DNA from: an uncultured Lachnospiraceae bacterium
Lineage (GTDB): Bacteria; Bacillota; Clostridia; Lachnospirales; Lachnospiraceae
Assembly: GCA_951800145.1 (NCBI GenBank)
Contig: CATOJE010000028.1
Location: 1-43,817 of the forward strand
Direction: 5' to 3'
Length of the DNA: 43,817 nucleotides
Shown: piece after piece, positions 1 to 8,567 of the stretch
How positions within the stretch are numbered: position 1 is the first letter of the stretch
How the letters are laid out: the number at the start of each line of letters is the position of its first letter
The notes under the pieces: generated by a model
Seen by the model: only the letters and a program-made list of their open reading frames with translations
Database searches by the model: none
Told to the model about the DNA's origin: nothing
Made by a program: the position numbers and the translations under genes

Positions 1-235
1 GCGGAGCGAGAGCGCGGTGACGTTGGGACACGGCTGCTGGGGCGCGTAGCTTCCCGGCGAATATGCGCCTGCACCCATACCCCGAAAACTTGGATTCCCC
101 AACGGGTAGCGACGTATACTCAGCTGGCGCTTCCTAACGGGTAACGACACCCACTTGGCCAGCGAATCCTACCAGGCTGCGACACCCACTTAGCTAGCGA
201 TCCCCTAGACGTTCACGATCACAGAGACTAAAGTA
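1..235 (+). repeat. Dispersed intergenic repeat, left copy (partial)
   Basis: The first 76 bases (starting GCGGAGCGAGAGCGCGGTGA) match, with few changes, the reverse complement of 43718-43791 at the other end of the window. The similarity continues through modular sequence (CACTTAGCnAGCGATCCC) to a shared AAATAGCAA near 221-231. The element is therefore at least about 220 bp long. It is probably cut by the window start, because the right copy continues outward beyond the point matching base 1. No open reading frame or transposase is visible in it. What it does is unknown; the inverted copies at both ends suggest a multi-copy element at which an assembly broke. Confidence 0.75.
101..205 (+). 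repeat. Three tandem 35-bp modules inside the left repeat
   Basis: Three head-to-tail units of exactly 35 bp lie at 101-135, 136-170 and 171-205. Units 1 and 2 both begin AACGGGTA(G/A)CGAC. Units 2 and 3 share GACACCCACTT(G/A)GC(C/T)AGCGA. The right-hand copy of the element carries two diverged units of 33-34 bp instead of three. Adjacent units without unique spacers argue against a CRISPR array. Confidence 0.7.
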
Positions 236-336
236 AATAGCAATTTCGCGCTTTACATACTATGGAAAATCCGCTTCCCAAATTAAGTTAATGACATTGG
301 CCGTGAACAGCACTCCTTTTTTGATAGAATACGCCA

Positions 337-365
337 TTGTCTTTTACCGCCTATTGCGTTATAAT
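337..365 (+). promoter_or_regulatory. Sigma-A promoter for gltX
   Basis: TTGTCT (337-342), a 17-bp spacer and a perfect TATAAT (360-365) lie 60 bp before the gltX start. This is the only good promoter seen between the left repeat and gltX. The rest of 206-336 shows nothing I can assign. Confidence 0.7.
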
Positions 366-425
366 GAGGAAAGTGCAAAAAGCCAACGAGCATATCACAG
401 AATGGAATGATAGGAGAGCATAGAG

Positions 426-1877
426 ATGAAAGTGAGAACCAGGTATGCGCCCAGTCCCACCGGACGGATGCATGTAGGAAACTTGAGAACGGCATTATAC
501 GCGTATTTAATCGCAAAGCATGAGGGAGGGGACTTTCTCCTCCGCATTGAGGATACGGATCAGGAGCGTTTTGTGGAGGGAGCCACGGAGATTATCTACC
601 ATACCCTGGCAGAGACCGGGCTGGTTCATGATGAGGGCCCGGATAAGGATGGAGGCTGCGGCCCCTATGTCCAGAGTGAGCGGCAGAAGGCAGGCATTTA
701 CCTGGAGTATGCAAAGCAGCTGGTGGAGAAGGGTGAGGCTTACTACTGCTTCTGCACCCAGGAGCGCCTGGAGACCTTAAAGCATGAGGTGAACGGCGAG
801 ATGATCATGAATTATGATAAGCACTGCTTAAGCCTTTCCAGGGAAGAGGTGGAGGAAAAGCTTAGGGCCGGGCTTCCCTATGTGATCCGCCAGAATAATC
901 CCACAGAGGGAACCACCACATTCCACGATGAGATCTACGGCGACATTACCGTGGATAATGGGGAATTAGACGATATGGTTCTGATTAAATCCGACGGCTA
1001 CCCCACCTATAATTTTGCCAATGTGGTGGACGACCATCTTATGGGAATCACCCATGTGGTACGCGGGAATGAGTATCTTTCCTCCTCCCCCAAGTATAAC
1101 CGCCTGTATGAGGCCTTCGGGTGGGAGGTGCCGGTGTATGTCCATTGCCCTCTGATTACTAATGAGGAGCACCAGAAGCTGAGCAAGCGCAGCGGCCATT
1201 CCTCCTATGAGGATTTGATCGAGCAGGGATTTTTGACTGAGGCGGTGGTGAATTATGTGGCGCTCCTGGGCTGGTCGCCGGAGGGGACTAATGAGATCTT
1301 TTCCCTGGAGGAGATGGTAAAGGCCTTTGATTACCGCCGCATGAGCAAGTCTCCGGCTGTCTTTGACATGACGAAGCTGAGATGGATGAACGGGGAATAT
1401 ATGAAGGCTATGGATCCGGAGCGGTTTTATGAGATGGCCCTGCCGTATTTAAAGGGGGCACTTCATAAGGATTTGGATTTCCGGAAAATCGCAGGTATGG
1501 TGAAGACCAGGATTGAGGTGTTTCCAGATATTCCTGGCCATGTGGATTTCTTTGAGGAGATGCCGGAATACGACGTATCCATGTACCAGCATAAGAAGAT
1601 GAAGTCCACTCCTGAGACCTCCCTGGAGGTTCTTACGGAGGTGCTGCCGATCCTGGAAAATCAGGAGGACTACTCCAATGACGGCTTATACCAGGCGCTG
1701 ATGGCTTACGTGTCGGAGAAGGGATATAAAACTGGCTTTGTGATGTGGCCCATCCGCACGGCAGTGTCCGGGAAACAGATGACTCCTGCAGGAGCCACCG
1801 AGATTATGGAGGTGCTGGGGAAGGAAGAGTCCTTAAAGCGGATCCGGGCAGGGATCCTTAAGCTGCAGGGCTGCTGA
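426..1877 (+). CDS. gltX: Glutamyl-tRNA synthetase
   Basis: This is a class I aminoacyl-tRNA synthetase that attaches glutamate to its tRNA in the cytoplasm. The N-terminus has [16 protein letters not shown], whose HVGN is the HIGH-type ATP signature, followed by [11 protein letters not shown] typical of GluRS. KLSKRSG near residue 255 is the KMSKS loop. A Cys-x-Cys pair (YYCFC) lies near residue 106. At 483 residues the length is normal for bacterial GluRS. The ATG at 426 follows AGGAGAG. Promoter 337-365 lies just upstream and the helicase gene starts 37 bp downstream, so the two are probably co-transcribed. Whether it is discriminating or also charges tRNA-Gln cannot be judged from the sequence alone. 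Confidence 0.96.
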   Translation: MKVRTRYAPSPTGRMHVGNLRTALYAYLIAKHEGGDFLLRIEDTDQERFVEGATEIIYHTLAETGLVHDEGPDKDGGCGPYVQSERQKAGIYLEYAKQLVEKGEAYYCFCTQERLETLKHEVNGEMIMNYDKHCLSLSREEVEEKLRAGLPYVIRQNNPTEGTTTFHDEIYGDITVDNGELDDMVLIKSDGYPTYNFANVVDDHLMGITHVVRGNEYLSSSPKYNRLYEAFGWEVPVYVHCPLITNEEHQKLSKRSGHSSYEDLIEQGFLTEAVVNYVALLGWSPEGTNEIFSLEEMVKAFDYRRMSKSPAVFDMTKLRWMNGEYMKAMDPERFYEMALPYLKGALHKDLDFRKIAGMVKTRIEVFPDIPGHVDFFEEMPEYDVSMYQHKKMKSTPETSLEVLTEVLPILENQEDYSNDGLYQALMAYVSEKGYKTGFVMWPIRTAVSGKQMTPAGATEIMEVLGKEESLKRIRAGILKLQGC

Positions 1878-1914
1878 GGAGAAGATGATTTTTAATGTAA
1901 TGTGAGGAAATACC

Positions 1915-3807
1915 ATGCCTTTTAATCAAGCGCAGTCCCAGGCAGTGAGCCATGGGAAGGGGCCTATGATGGTGCTGGCCGGGCCTGGTTCCGGGAAGAC
2001 CACTGTGATCGTGGGCCGGGTCCGCCATCTGGTCCGTGAGCAGGGGGTGAAGCCCTCGAATATTCTGGTTATCACCTTTACCAGGGCGGCTGCCAGGGAG
2101 ATGGAGGAGCGGTATCTGGCATTGGAAGAGGGAAAGTCAGGTGGAAGGGTCAGTTTTGGCACCTTCCACTCTGTGTTTTTCCGGATTTTAAAGCTGGCAT
2201 ATCAGTATGATGGATCCAATATCGTAAAGGAAGAGCAGAAAATCCAGTTTATCCGCCAGCAGATGGAGAGGCTTAAGCTGGATGTGGAGGATGAGGGAGA
2301 GTTTATCCAGTCCATCCTAAGCGAGATCAGCGGGGTAAAGGGAGAGATGCTGTCCCTGGATCATTACTATGCGAAGAACTGCTCCGAGGAGATCTTTAAA
2401 TCCCTTTACCAGGCCTACGAGACCCAGATGCGGCAGCTGGGCCTGCTGGACTTCGACGACATGCTGGTGATGTGCTATCAGCTGTTTCGGGAGCGGAAGG
2501 ATATCCTGTCTGCCTGGCAGAAAAAGTACCAGTATATTCTGATTGATGAATTTCAGGACATTAACCGGATCCAGTATCAGGTGATCCGGATGATGGCTCT
2601 GCCGGAGAATAATTTGTTTATTGTAGGGGATGACGACCAGTCTATTTACCGGTTCCGGGGAGCCAGGCCGGAGCTGATGCTGGGCTTTCCGGCAGACTAT
2701 CCGGAGGCAAAGCAGGTGCTTTTAGACACTAATTACCGCTCCACCCCTCAGATCGTAGAGACGGCGGGAAGGCTGATTCACCACAATAAGACCCGTTTTC
2801 CAAAGGATATCCATGCGGCCAAGAAGGGCGGCCGGCCGGTGATTACCAGGATGTGGCAGGACGGGGCGAAGGAGGCGGAGGCCATCTGCCAGGAAATCCG
2901 GGATTATGTGCAGGCGGGGGCCTCCTATGAGGAGATGGCAGTGCTGTTTCGGACCAACCAGGGCCCCAGGCTCCTGGTGGAGAAGCTGATGGAGTATAAT
3001 ATCCCCTTCCAGCTTCGGGATGTGCTGCCTAATATTTATGACCACTGGATCGCGAAGAATATTCTGGATTACATCCTGGTGGCCAGAGGCCATGTGGAGC
3101 GGGCCAGAGTGCTTTCCGTGATGAACCGCCCCAAGCGTTACATCAGCCGGGAGGCGCTGGAGGGGGAGATGGTAAACTGGGAGCAGGTAAAATCCTTTTA
3201 CCAGGACAAGGGATGGATGGTGGAGCGGATCGAGGATCTCCAGTATCATTTATCCATGATTCGGAAGATGGCTCCCGGCGCGGCGGTAAACTACATCCGG
3301 AAGGCGGTAGGGTATAATGAGTACCTGAATGAATATGCTAAATTCCGGCGGATGAAGCCGGAGGAGCTTTTCGAGGTGGCGGACCAGATCCAGGAGAGCG
3401 GGGCAGAGTATCAAACCTGCGAGGCCTGGTTTAAGCATATTCTGGAATACAAGGAGCAGCTGGCAGAGCAGGCCAGGGACCGGAACCAGAAGAAGGAAGG
3501 GGTGTCCCTGATGACCATGCACAGCTCCAAGGGGCTGGAGTTTCGGATTGTTTACATACTGGATGCCAATGAAGGGGTGACACCCCATCACAAGGCGCTT
3601 TTGGACGCGGATATGGAGGAGGAGCGGCGGATGTTCTATGTAGCCATGACCAGGGCCAAGGAGCGGCTTCATGTGTACTGTGTGAAGGAGCGGTATCACA
3701 GGCAGCAGGAGATTTCCCGGTTTGTGCGGGAATATATGCAAGGTACAGAAGATACAAGGAAGGCTCCCGTGCAGCACGACAGGAAGGGGCAGACGGCAGA
3801 GAGGTGA
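1915..3807 (+). CDS. UvrD/PcrA-like superfamily 1 DNA helicase
   Basis: This is an ATP-dependent 3'-5' DNA helicase of the UvrD/Rep/PcrA family, expected to act in DNA repair or replication restart. Motifs appear in order: Q-motif region FNQAQSQAV, Walker A GPGSGKT (residues 23-29), Walker B LIDEFQD, motif III VGDDDQSIYRFRGA, motif IV DTNYRST, motif V MTMHSSKGLEF and motif VI RMFYVAMTRAKERL. At 630 residues it is shorter than PcrA/UvrD (about 720). The C-terminus lacks an obvious extra domain, so I do not assign pcrA. It starts 37 bp after gltX and is followed after 5 bp by the corrinoid adenosyltransferase gene, which indicates one operon. Confidence 0.9.
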   Translation: MPFNQAQSQAVSHGKGPMMVLAGPGSGKTTVIVGRVRHLVREQGVKPSNILVITFTRAAAREMEERYLALEEGKSGGRVSFGTFHSVFFRILKLAYQYDGSNIVKEEQKIQFIRQQMERLKLDVEDEGEFIQSILSEISGVKGEMLSLDHYYAKNCSEEIFKSLYQAYETQMRQLGLLDFDDMLVMCYQLFRERKDILSAWQKKYQYILIDEFQDINRIQYQVIRMMALPENNLFIVGDDDQSIYRFRGARPELMLGFPADYPEAKQVLLDTNYRSTPQIVETAGRLIHHNKTRFPKDIHAAKKGGRPVITRMWQDGAKEAEAICQEIRDYVQAGASYEEMAVLFRTNQGPRLLVEKLMEYNIPFQLRDVLPNIYDHWIAKNILDYILVARGHVERARVLSVMNRPKRYISREALEGEMVNWEQVKSFYQDKGWMVERIEDLQYHLSMIRKMAPGAAVNYIRKAVGYNEYLNEYAKFRRMKPEELFEVADQIQESGAEYQTCEAWFKHILEYKEQLAEQARDRNQKKEGVSLMTMHSSKGLEFRIVYILDANEGVTPHHKALLDADMEEERRMFYVAMTRAKERLHVYCVKERYHRQQEISRFVREYMQGTEDTRKAPVQHDRKGQTAER

Positions 3808-3812
3808 TATGA

Positions 3813-4379
3813 ATGGAACAGAACAAGCTTGGCCTGCTTCACATCTACTGTGGGGATGGAAAGGGAAAAACCACGGCGGCCCTGGGACAGGCGGTCCGGG
3901 CAGCGGGGCGGGGATATAAGGTGGGTATTGCCCGGTTTTTAAAGACAGAGGATTCCGGGGAGGTGCTGGCCTTAAGACAGGTTCCGGGTATCCAGCTTCT
4001 GCCCTGCGAGAAAAGCTTTGGCTTTACCTTTTGCATGACGGAAAGGGAGCGGGAGATGGCCGCCAGCTACTATAATGAATACTTTGATCTGGCAATATCC
4101 CGGTGGGGGCTATGGGAGGAGCAGGAGGCGGGAGCTTTTCCAGGCTCCGTTGATCTGGTGATTCTTGATGAGATACTGGGAGCCTGCCAAAGCGGGCTGA
4201 TCCCAAGGGAACGGCTGGAGCAATTCCTGGTAAAGCGAAGGAGTAATCTGGAGGTGATTCTAACCGGGAGAAGGCCCTGGGAATCCCTTCTGGAGCTGGC
4301 AGATTACGTGACTGAGATGAGGGCGGTAAAACACCCATATACCAGGGGAATCAAAGCCCGGGAAGGAATTGAGTGGTAA
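3813..4379 (+). CDS. cobO: Cob(I)yrinic acid a,c-diamide adenosyltransferase (CobA/CobO/BtuR type)
   Basis: This protein is predicted to transfer the adenosyl group of ATP to reduced corrinoid, making adenosylcobalamin precursors. It has the family P-loop GDGKGKTTAA near residues 14-23, an acidic Walker B-like stretch VDLVILDEI, and a typical C-terminal KHPYTRGIKAREGIEW. At 188 residues it is normal for the family. The ATG at 3813 follows GAGGTGAT, 5 bp after the helicase stop. No other cobalamin gene is visible nearby, so it may serve salvage of imported corrinoids; that last point is inference. Confidence 0.88.
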   Translation: MEQNKLGLLHIYCGDGKGKTTAALGQAVRAAGRGYKVGIARFLKTEDSGEVLALRQVPGIQLLPCEKSFGFTFCMTEREREMAASYYNEYFDLAISRWGLWEEQEAGAFPGSVDLVILDEILGACQSGLIPRERLEQFLVKRRSNLEVILTGRRPWESLLELADYVTEMRAVKHPYTRGIKAREGIEW

Positions 4380-4432
4380 TCCGGTACAGACAGCAGGACA
4401 GGCGCATAAAGATTTAGAGAGGTTGGAAAAGA

Positions 4433-5836
4433 ATGATAACAAAGGTGAAACAATTATTTGCACAGGTGGATATGACGGAGGGGACGCCATGGGAGAAGAT
4501 CGTGGCATTTACCATCCCCATGCTCATCGGGAATATTGCCCAGCAGCTTTACAACACAGTGGACAGCATCGTGGTGGGACGGTATGTGGGGGACAATGCC
4601 CTGGCGGCAGTGGGAAGTGCAAGTCCGATTTTGAATCTGCTGCTGGTGCTGTTTGTGGGGATCGCCATGGGCGCCAGCATTATGGTTTCTCAGTATTTCG
4701 GCTCCCGGGACCGGGAAAACTTATCCAGGACCATCGGAAGCACTATCACCCTGACTGCGGCCTCCTCCCTGCTCCTGATGGTGTTAGGCGCAGCCCTGAT
4801 CCGCCCGGTACTCATCCTTCTCAATACGCCGGAAAGCATCCTGGACTGGTGCGCCTCCTACCTGTTTATCCTGCTGATGGGCATCGCCGGGGTGGCCTAC
4901 TATAACATGTTCTGCGGGATTTTAAGAGGGCTTGGGGACTCTCTGTCAGCGCTGGTGTATCTATTAATTGCCACGGTATTAAACATAATTCTGGATGTGT
5001 GGTTTGTGGCCGGCTTTCAGATGGGAGTGGCCGGGGTGGCCCTGGCTACGGTGATCGCCCAGCTTGCTTCCGCCCTGCTCTGCCTTCTGAAGCTGCGAAG
5101 GATGACCCACCTGTTTGACATGAAGCGCAGCTATTTAAAGCCTCACCGGGAGAATATTCTGACAGTCCTGCGCCTGGGGCTTCCCTCGGGAATTACCCAG
5201 GCGATCTTTTCCCTGGCTATGGTGGTGGTCCAGTCCCTCACCAATAGCTTCGGGGAGCTGGTGATCGCTGCCAATGTGATTATCATGCGGGTGGATGGCT
5301 TTGCCATGATGCCTAATTTCTCCTTCGGAACAGCCATGACCACCTACGCGGGGCAGAATGTGGGAGCAAAGCAGTATGACCGGGTCCATCAGGGGGCGAA
5401 GCAGGGAACCCTGATCGCAGCCGGGACCTCCGCTGTGATTACCGGGCTGATCCTGGTGTTCGGCCGCTACTTAATGGCGATTTTTACGAACACAGAGGAG
5501 CTGGTTATCCTGAGCGCTAACATGATGGGGATTCTGGCTGTCGGGTATATCGCCATGGCAGTGACCCAGAGCCTTTCCGGCGTGATGCGGGGAGCAGGGG
5601 ATACTATGACTCCCATGTGGATTTCCCTGGCAACCACGGTGGCTGTGCGGGTCCCTCTGGCTTACGGCATTGCCTATCTCACCAGAACTCCGGAGCTTCC
5701 TAATGGGCGGTATGAATGCATCTGGCTTTCCCTTTTGTGCTCCTGGGTACTGGGAGCGGTGATCACCGTGATATTTTACCGGATAGGGAAGTGGGAGAGA
5801 ACATCTAAAAGCCTTGCTTTTTCCCAAAATGTTTGA
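4433..5836 (+). CDS. MATE family multidrug/sodium antiporter
   Basis: This is an integral membrane efflux transporter of the MATE family (NorM/DinF-like), exchanging Na+ or H+ for organic substrates. Twelve or so hydrophobic segments are evident. The family pattern FTIPMLIGNIAQQLYNTVDS near residue 27 and VGRYVGDNALAAVG are visible, and the second half repeats the layout (ITQAIFSLAMVVVQSL). Length 467 is typical. The substrate cannot be read from the sequence. The gene lies 53 bp after the adenosyltransferase and 58 bp before the DUF1292 gene on the same strand. Confidence 0.9.
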   Translation: MITKVKQLFAQVDMTEGTPWEKIVAFTIPMLIGNIAQQLYNTVDSIVVGRYVGDNALAAVGSASPILNLLLVLFVGIAMGASIMVSQYFGSRDRENLSRTIGSTITLTAASSLLLMVLGAALIRPVLILLNTPESILDWCASYLFILLMGIAGVAYYNMFCGILRGLGDSLSALVYLLIATVLNIILDVWFVAGFQMGVAGVALATVIAQLASALLCLLKLRRMTHLFDMKRSYLKPHRENILTVLRLGLPSGITQAIFSLAMVVVQSLTNSFGELVIAANVIIMRVDGFAMMPNFSFGTAMTTYAGQNVGAKQYDRVHQGAKQGTLIAAGTSAVITGLILVFGRYLMAIFTNTEELVILSANMMGILAVGYIAMAVTQSLSGVMRGAGDTMTPMWISLATTVAVRVPLAYGIAYLTRTPELPNGRYECIWLSLLCSWVLGAVITVIFYRIGKWERTSKSLAFSQNV

Positions 5837-5894
5837 TAAAGTAAGGGAGTACTCTAAGGGAGAAATGAGGGAAAGAATCTTAGGAGGAAGAATC

Positions 5895-6233
5895 ATGAAG
5901 GACGATAAAAAACGGAACAATAATTTTTCCGGAATGGGAGAAGAGCCGGAGGAGACCACAGTAACCTTAACATTAGATGACGATACCACCTTAGAATGTG
6001 TTGTCATTAACATCTTCCAGGCCGGGGAAAAAGAATACATCGCCCTGCTTCCCATGGAGGGACCAGCAGCGGAGGAGGGAGAGGTGTATCTCTACCGCTA
6101 CTCAGAGGATGCAGACGGGCAGCCGAATCTGGAAAATATCGAGGATGATGAGGAATTTGAGATTGTGTCCGACGCGTTTGATGAGATGCTGGATGCGGCG
6201 GAGTATGATGAGATCGTAGGAGAAGAGGAATAG
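5895..6233 (+). CDS. DUF1292 family acidic protein
   Basis: This is a 112-residue, strongly acidic cytosolic protein of the DUF1292 (YrzB-like) family, whose function is not established. The N-terminal part has TVTLTLDDDTTLECVVINIF followed by KEYIALLP, the beta-strand pattern of this family. The C-terminus is almost all Asp/Glu with hydrophobic spacing (FDEMLDAAEYDE). I chose the ATG at 5895 because TAGGAGGAAG precedes it; an upstream in-frame start at 5814 would overlap the MATE gene and has no ribosome site. The terminator at 6251-6298 follows directly, so this is the last gene of the gltX run. Confidence 0.8.
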   Translation: MKDDKKRNNNFSGMGEEPEETTVTLTLDDDTTLECVVINIFQAGEKEYIALLPMEGPAAEEGEVYLYRYSEDADGQPNLENIEDDEEFEIVSDAFDEMLDAAEYDEIVGEEE

Positions 6234-6514
6234 GTGGAATATAAGAATAAGGGTACCGCCCGATCATCGATTCGGATGATCCTGCGGTGCCCTTTCATTT
6301 TCCTGTCCACGGTCACGCCGTTCACAGCGACAAAATGTGACGGCGGCAAAATCCCTATGGAGGATATGAGCGGCCTGCCATAGCCGCCCTGGAAAGTCGG
6401 GAGGGGGTTTTGGCTTACTTTGCGTATCCCTTTCAGAATCTGAATCTGGGAGGAGTGATCCAGTTTTTTTAAATCATTTTTTGCGTCTTCGAGGAATTCA
6501 ATCTGCCAGGTCAT
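6098..6514 (-). pseudogene. RelE/ParE-family toxin remnant
   Basis: The first 49 residues look like a RelE/ParE mRNA interferase. MTWQIEFLEDAKNDLKKLD, ILKGIRKVSQNPLP and GGYGRPL are typical of Phd-partnered RelE toxins of clostridia. After GGYGRPL the family sequence stops: the expected C-terminal strands with catalytic basic residues are not recognisable. The frame runs on through the DUF1292 terminator and then antisense through the DUF1292 coding region as a Ser-rich tail, giving 138 residues instead of about 85-95. I read this as a 3'-deleted toxin whose frame continues by chance. It overlaps the antitoxin gene by 17 bp, the usual arrangement for such pairs. Confidence 0.6.
6251..6298 (+). 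terminator. Rho-independent terminator after the DUF1292 gene
   Basis: GGGTACCGC (6251-6259) pairs with GCGGTGCCC (6284-6292), with one G-U pair. An inner stem GATCATC/GATGATC lies inside, and TTTCATTTTCC follows. It sits 17 bp after the DUF1292 stop. It also lies inside the antisense toxin remnant, which fits with that gene no longer being functional. Confidence 0.75.
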
Positions 6515-6833
6515 TTATTTGGATGGCCTCCGTTTCGTTGAGATCTGCTTCACTGAGACCTAAATCATCCATAACGGACTGAAAGGAGAGGGCAGACTTT
6601 CCGTGGTTTTCTTCCAAACGTCTGCTGGCTTCCAGAAGGAGCGTGTAGTCTTCTTCAATCTCAGCAAGACGGGCATATTCTTCCGGTGAGAGGATGACTG
6701 CGGAGGGCTGGTTGTTTTTTAGTACAATTAGCTGGCGTTCAGAGTGCAGCCGGTCAAAAATCCGGGAAGCCTGACCACGGTTGAACTGTGTAATAGGAAC
6801 AAGACTTTGTAATAAGTCGGTTGTAAATGCCAT
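6498..6833 (-). CDS. Phd/YefM-family antitoxin
   Basis: A 111-residue protein with the Phd/YefM antitoxin fold: VPITQFNRGQASRIFDRL, then QLIVLKNNQPSAVILSPEEYARL, then a helical C-terminus that would wrap the toxin. Members bind their own promoter and neutralise a RelE/YoeB-type toxin. The start at 6833 is preceded on the minus strand by AGGAGG at an 8-bp distance; the longer in-frame start at 6863 has no ribosome site. The downstream toxin appears broken, so this antitoxin is probably an orphan. Confidence 0.8.
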   Translation of the reverse strand: MAFTTDLLQSLVPITQFNRGQASRIFDRLHSERQLIVLKNNQPSAVILSPEEYARLAEIEEDYTLLLEASRRLEENHGKSALSFQSVMDDLGLSEADLNETEAIQINDLAD

Positions 6834-6920
6834 AGGGAAAACCTCCTGAAATGGATTCGTCACATAGTATTATATGCTGCATGAGGAAAAATATCAATAA
6901 AATAAGTATGATTTGTCGCT

Positions 6921-6946
6921 AAAAAACCATTACTTTTTATTGTAAT
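6921..6946 (-). terminator. Possible weak terminator after ychF
   Basis: On the minus strand ATTAC/GTAAT (6929-6946) forms a short AT-rich stem, followed by a T-run (A-run at 6921-6926 on the plus strand). The stem has only five pairs, so this is a weak call. Confidence 0.3.
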
Positions 6947-7008
6947 AAAGGCGCGATAAGGAAAGGCTCTTTCATTTTCCAGCAGGACATAACAAATCTT
7001 CCAGGATA

Positions 7009-8106
7009 TCAGACATTAAACCGGAACAGGATCACATCCCCATCCTTTACCACATAATCCTTCCCCTCCAGGCGCACAAGCCCCTTTTCCTTGGCGGCAG
7101 GGTATGTCTTGCAGTCTAAAAGATCCTGGTAATTTACCACCTCAGCCCGGATAAAGCCCCGCTCAAAATCGGAGTGGATTTTCCCGGCTGCCTGGGGAGC
7201 CTTGGTTCCCACTTTAATCGTCCAGGCCCGGGTTTCTGTGACGCCGGCGGTTAAGTAGCTGATTAATCCCAGGATCCGGTAGCTTGCGGCAATCAGCTTG
7301 TCCAGTCCGGACTCGGTCAGCCCCAGATCCTCTAAAAACATGCTCTTTTCTTCTTCATCCAGCTCTGCGATCTCCTGCTCGATCTGGGCGCAGATCACAA
7401 AGACCTCCGACTGGTTCTCGCCGGCAAACTTTTTCACACTCTGCACATAAGCATTCTCCGCTCCGTCGTCTGCCAGATCCGACTCTCCCACATTGGCTGC
7501 AAAGATCACCGGCTTCCAGGTTAAAAGATTTAAGGACTCTACAAAGGCCAGCTCGTCCTCATCGGCTGTCTCCATGGATCTGGCCAGCCTTCCGTCCTCC
7601 AGCCAGGCCTTGATCTTCTTTAAAAGCTCCACCTCTTTTGCCAGCTCTTTATTATTAAAGGCGCCTTTGGATGTCTTTGCAATGCGCCGCTCCAAAATTT
7701 CTATATCCGAGAAGATCAGCTCCAGATTAATGGTCTCGATATCCCGCAGGGGATTTACGCTTCCGTCCACATGGATCACATTCCCATCCTCAAAGCAGCG
7801 CACCACATGGATGATGGCATCCACCTCGCGGATATTGGAAAGAAACTGATTTCCCAGGCCCTCTCCCTTAGAGGCGCCCTTCACCAGCCCGGCGATGTCC
7901 ACGAATTCGATCACCGCAGGGGTGATTTTCTCTGAATCGTACAGAGCCGCCAGCTGCTTTAACCTGGGATCCGGCACTGCAACCACCCCTACATTCGGGT
8001 CAATGGTGCAGAAGGGATAATTCGCAGATTCCGCCCCTGCCTTTGTCAGGGAATTAAAAAGGGTGCTCTTGCCCACATTGGGCAGTCCTACAATGCCTAG
8101 TTTCAT
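7009..8106 (-). CDS. ychF: Ribosome-associated ATPase/GTPase YchF (OLA1 family)
   Basis: This is an Obg-related P-loop NTPase that binds ribosomes and prefers ATP; the family is tied to translation and stress control. Residues 8-15 hold the G1 motif LPNVGKST. G3 is in VEFVDIAGLVKGASKGEG. The middle is the coiled-coil insert of the family. The C-terminal TGS domain ends with AEVVNYQDLL and a conserved short tail ending VILFRFNV. At 365 residues it is full length. It is a single gene with its own promoter at 8202-8230 and a leader of roughly 90 nt. Confidence 0.95.
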   Translation of the reverse strand: MKLGIVGLPNVGKSTLFNSLTKAGAESANYPFCTIDPNVGVVAVPDPRLKQLAALYDSEKITPAVIEFVDIAGLVKGASKGEGLGNQFLSNIREVDAIIHVVRCFEDGNVIHVDGSVNPLRDIETINLELIFSDIEILERRIAKTSKGAFNNKELAKEVELLKKIKAWLEDGRLARSMETADEDELAFVESLNLLTWKPVIFAANVGESDLADDGAENAYVQSVKKFAGENQSEVFVICAQIEQEIAELDEEEKSMFLEDLGLTESGLDKLIAASYRILGLISYLTAGVTETRAWTIKVGTKAPQAAGKIHSDFERGFIRAEVVNYQDLLDCKTYPAAKEKGLVRLEGKDYVVKDGDVILFRFNV

Positions 8107-8201
8107 AGTATATTAAATCTCCTTTGCCTATCTTAATTTTACGATTCCGCCACAAGGTGCTTCATAATTTCTTGAATCATGTTGTCCTTTAAACTTACGC
8201 T

Positions 8202-8230
8202 ATTATAGCATATCAAGGATTAAAAGTAAA
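8202..8230 (-). promoter_or_regulatory. Sigma-A promoter for ychF
   Basis: Read on the minus strand: TTTACT (8225-8230), a 17-bp spacer and a perfect TATAAT (8202-8207). Confidence 0.65.
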
Positions 8231-8450
8231 TTGCAGAATTTCTACAAATCCCTGGTATCAAATTGGTGAAGGAATCAAATGAATCAGGCAGGTAAAAAGT
8301 TACAAGTTAATTGATTTGAAAAAAATATGGGGAAAAAGGTAGAGTTTAATCTCCACTTTACTAATTGGAATTTACTAGAAAATATGGTCGATATATCATA
8401 CAAAAATTGGTTTTTATAGTCGAAATTTCCATATCCGCATTATATCACGC

Positions 8451-8484
8451 CCGGGGCATAAAGTCTACTTTATGCCCCGGTTTT
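8451..8484 (+). terminator. Strong intrinsic terminator upstream of the BTAD gene
   Basis: A perfect 13-bp stem CCGGGGCATAAAG / CTTTATGCCCCGG with a TCTA loop is followed by TTTTG. The nearest upstream plus-strand gene ends more than 2.2 kb away, with its own terminator. This hairpin would therefore stop a transcript that begins within 8107-8450, or act as an attenuator for the operon at 8568. Confidence 0.75.
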
Positions 8485-8567
8485 GTTTCTATAAAAAAAT
8501 ATGTGTTACTGTTTACAGGCAGCTTCCCGACTTGATGGAAAGGCAAGCATAATGATAAGGTGACGTG

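Larger units (their letters stand above)
8107..8567. other. Divergent intergenic region between ychF and the BTAD operon
   Basis: These 461 bp hold the ychF leader and promoter on the minus strand. On the plus strand there is a possible promoter TTGAAA (8316-8321), N18, TAGAGT (8340-8345), followed about 105 bp later by a strong terminator at 8451-8484. The AT-rich stretch 8230-8450 encodes no plausible protein. It is either a leader RNA of the downstream operon or a short separate RNA. I see no riboswitch consensus that I know. Confidence 0.45.

Noticed and set aside
101-205. The 35-bp repeats as a CRISPR array
   Set aside because: Units are adjacent with no unique spacers, only three copies exist with substitutions, and no cas gene is in the window.
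3250-3826. Minus-strand reading frames of 130-175 codons inside the helicase gene
   Set aside because: The plus strand encodes an intact helicase with all motifs there; the minus frames have no recognisable domain or ribosome site.
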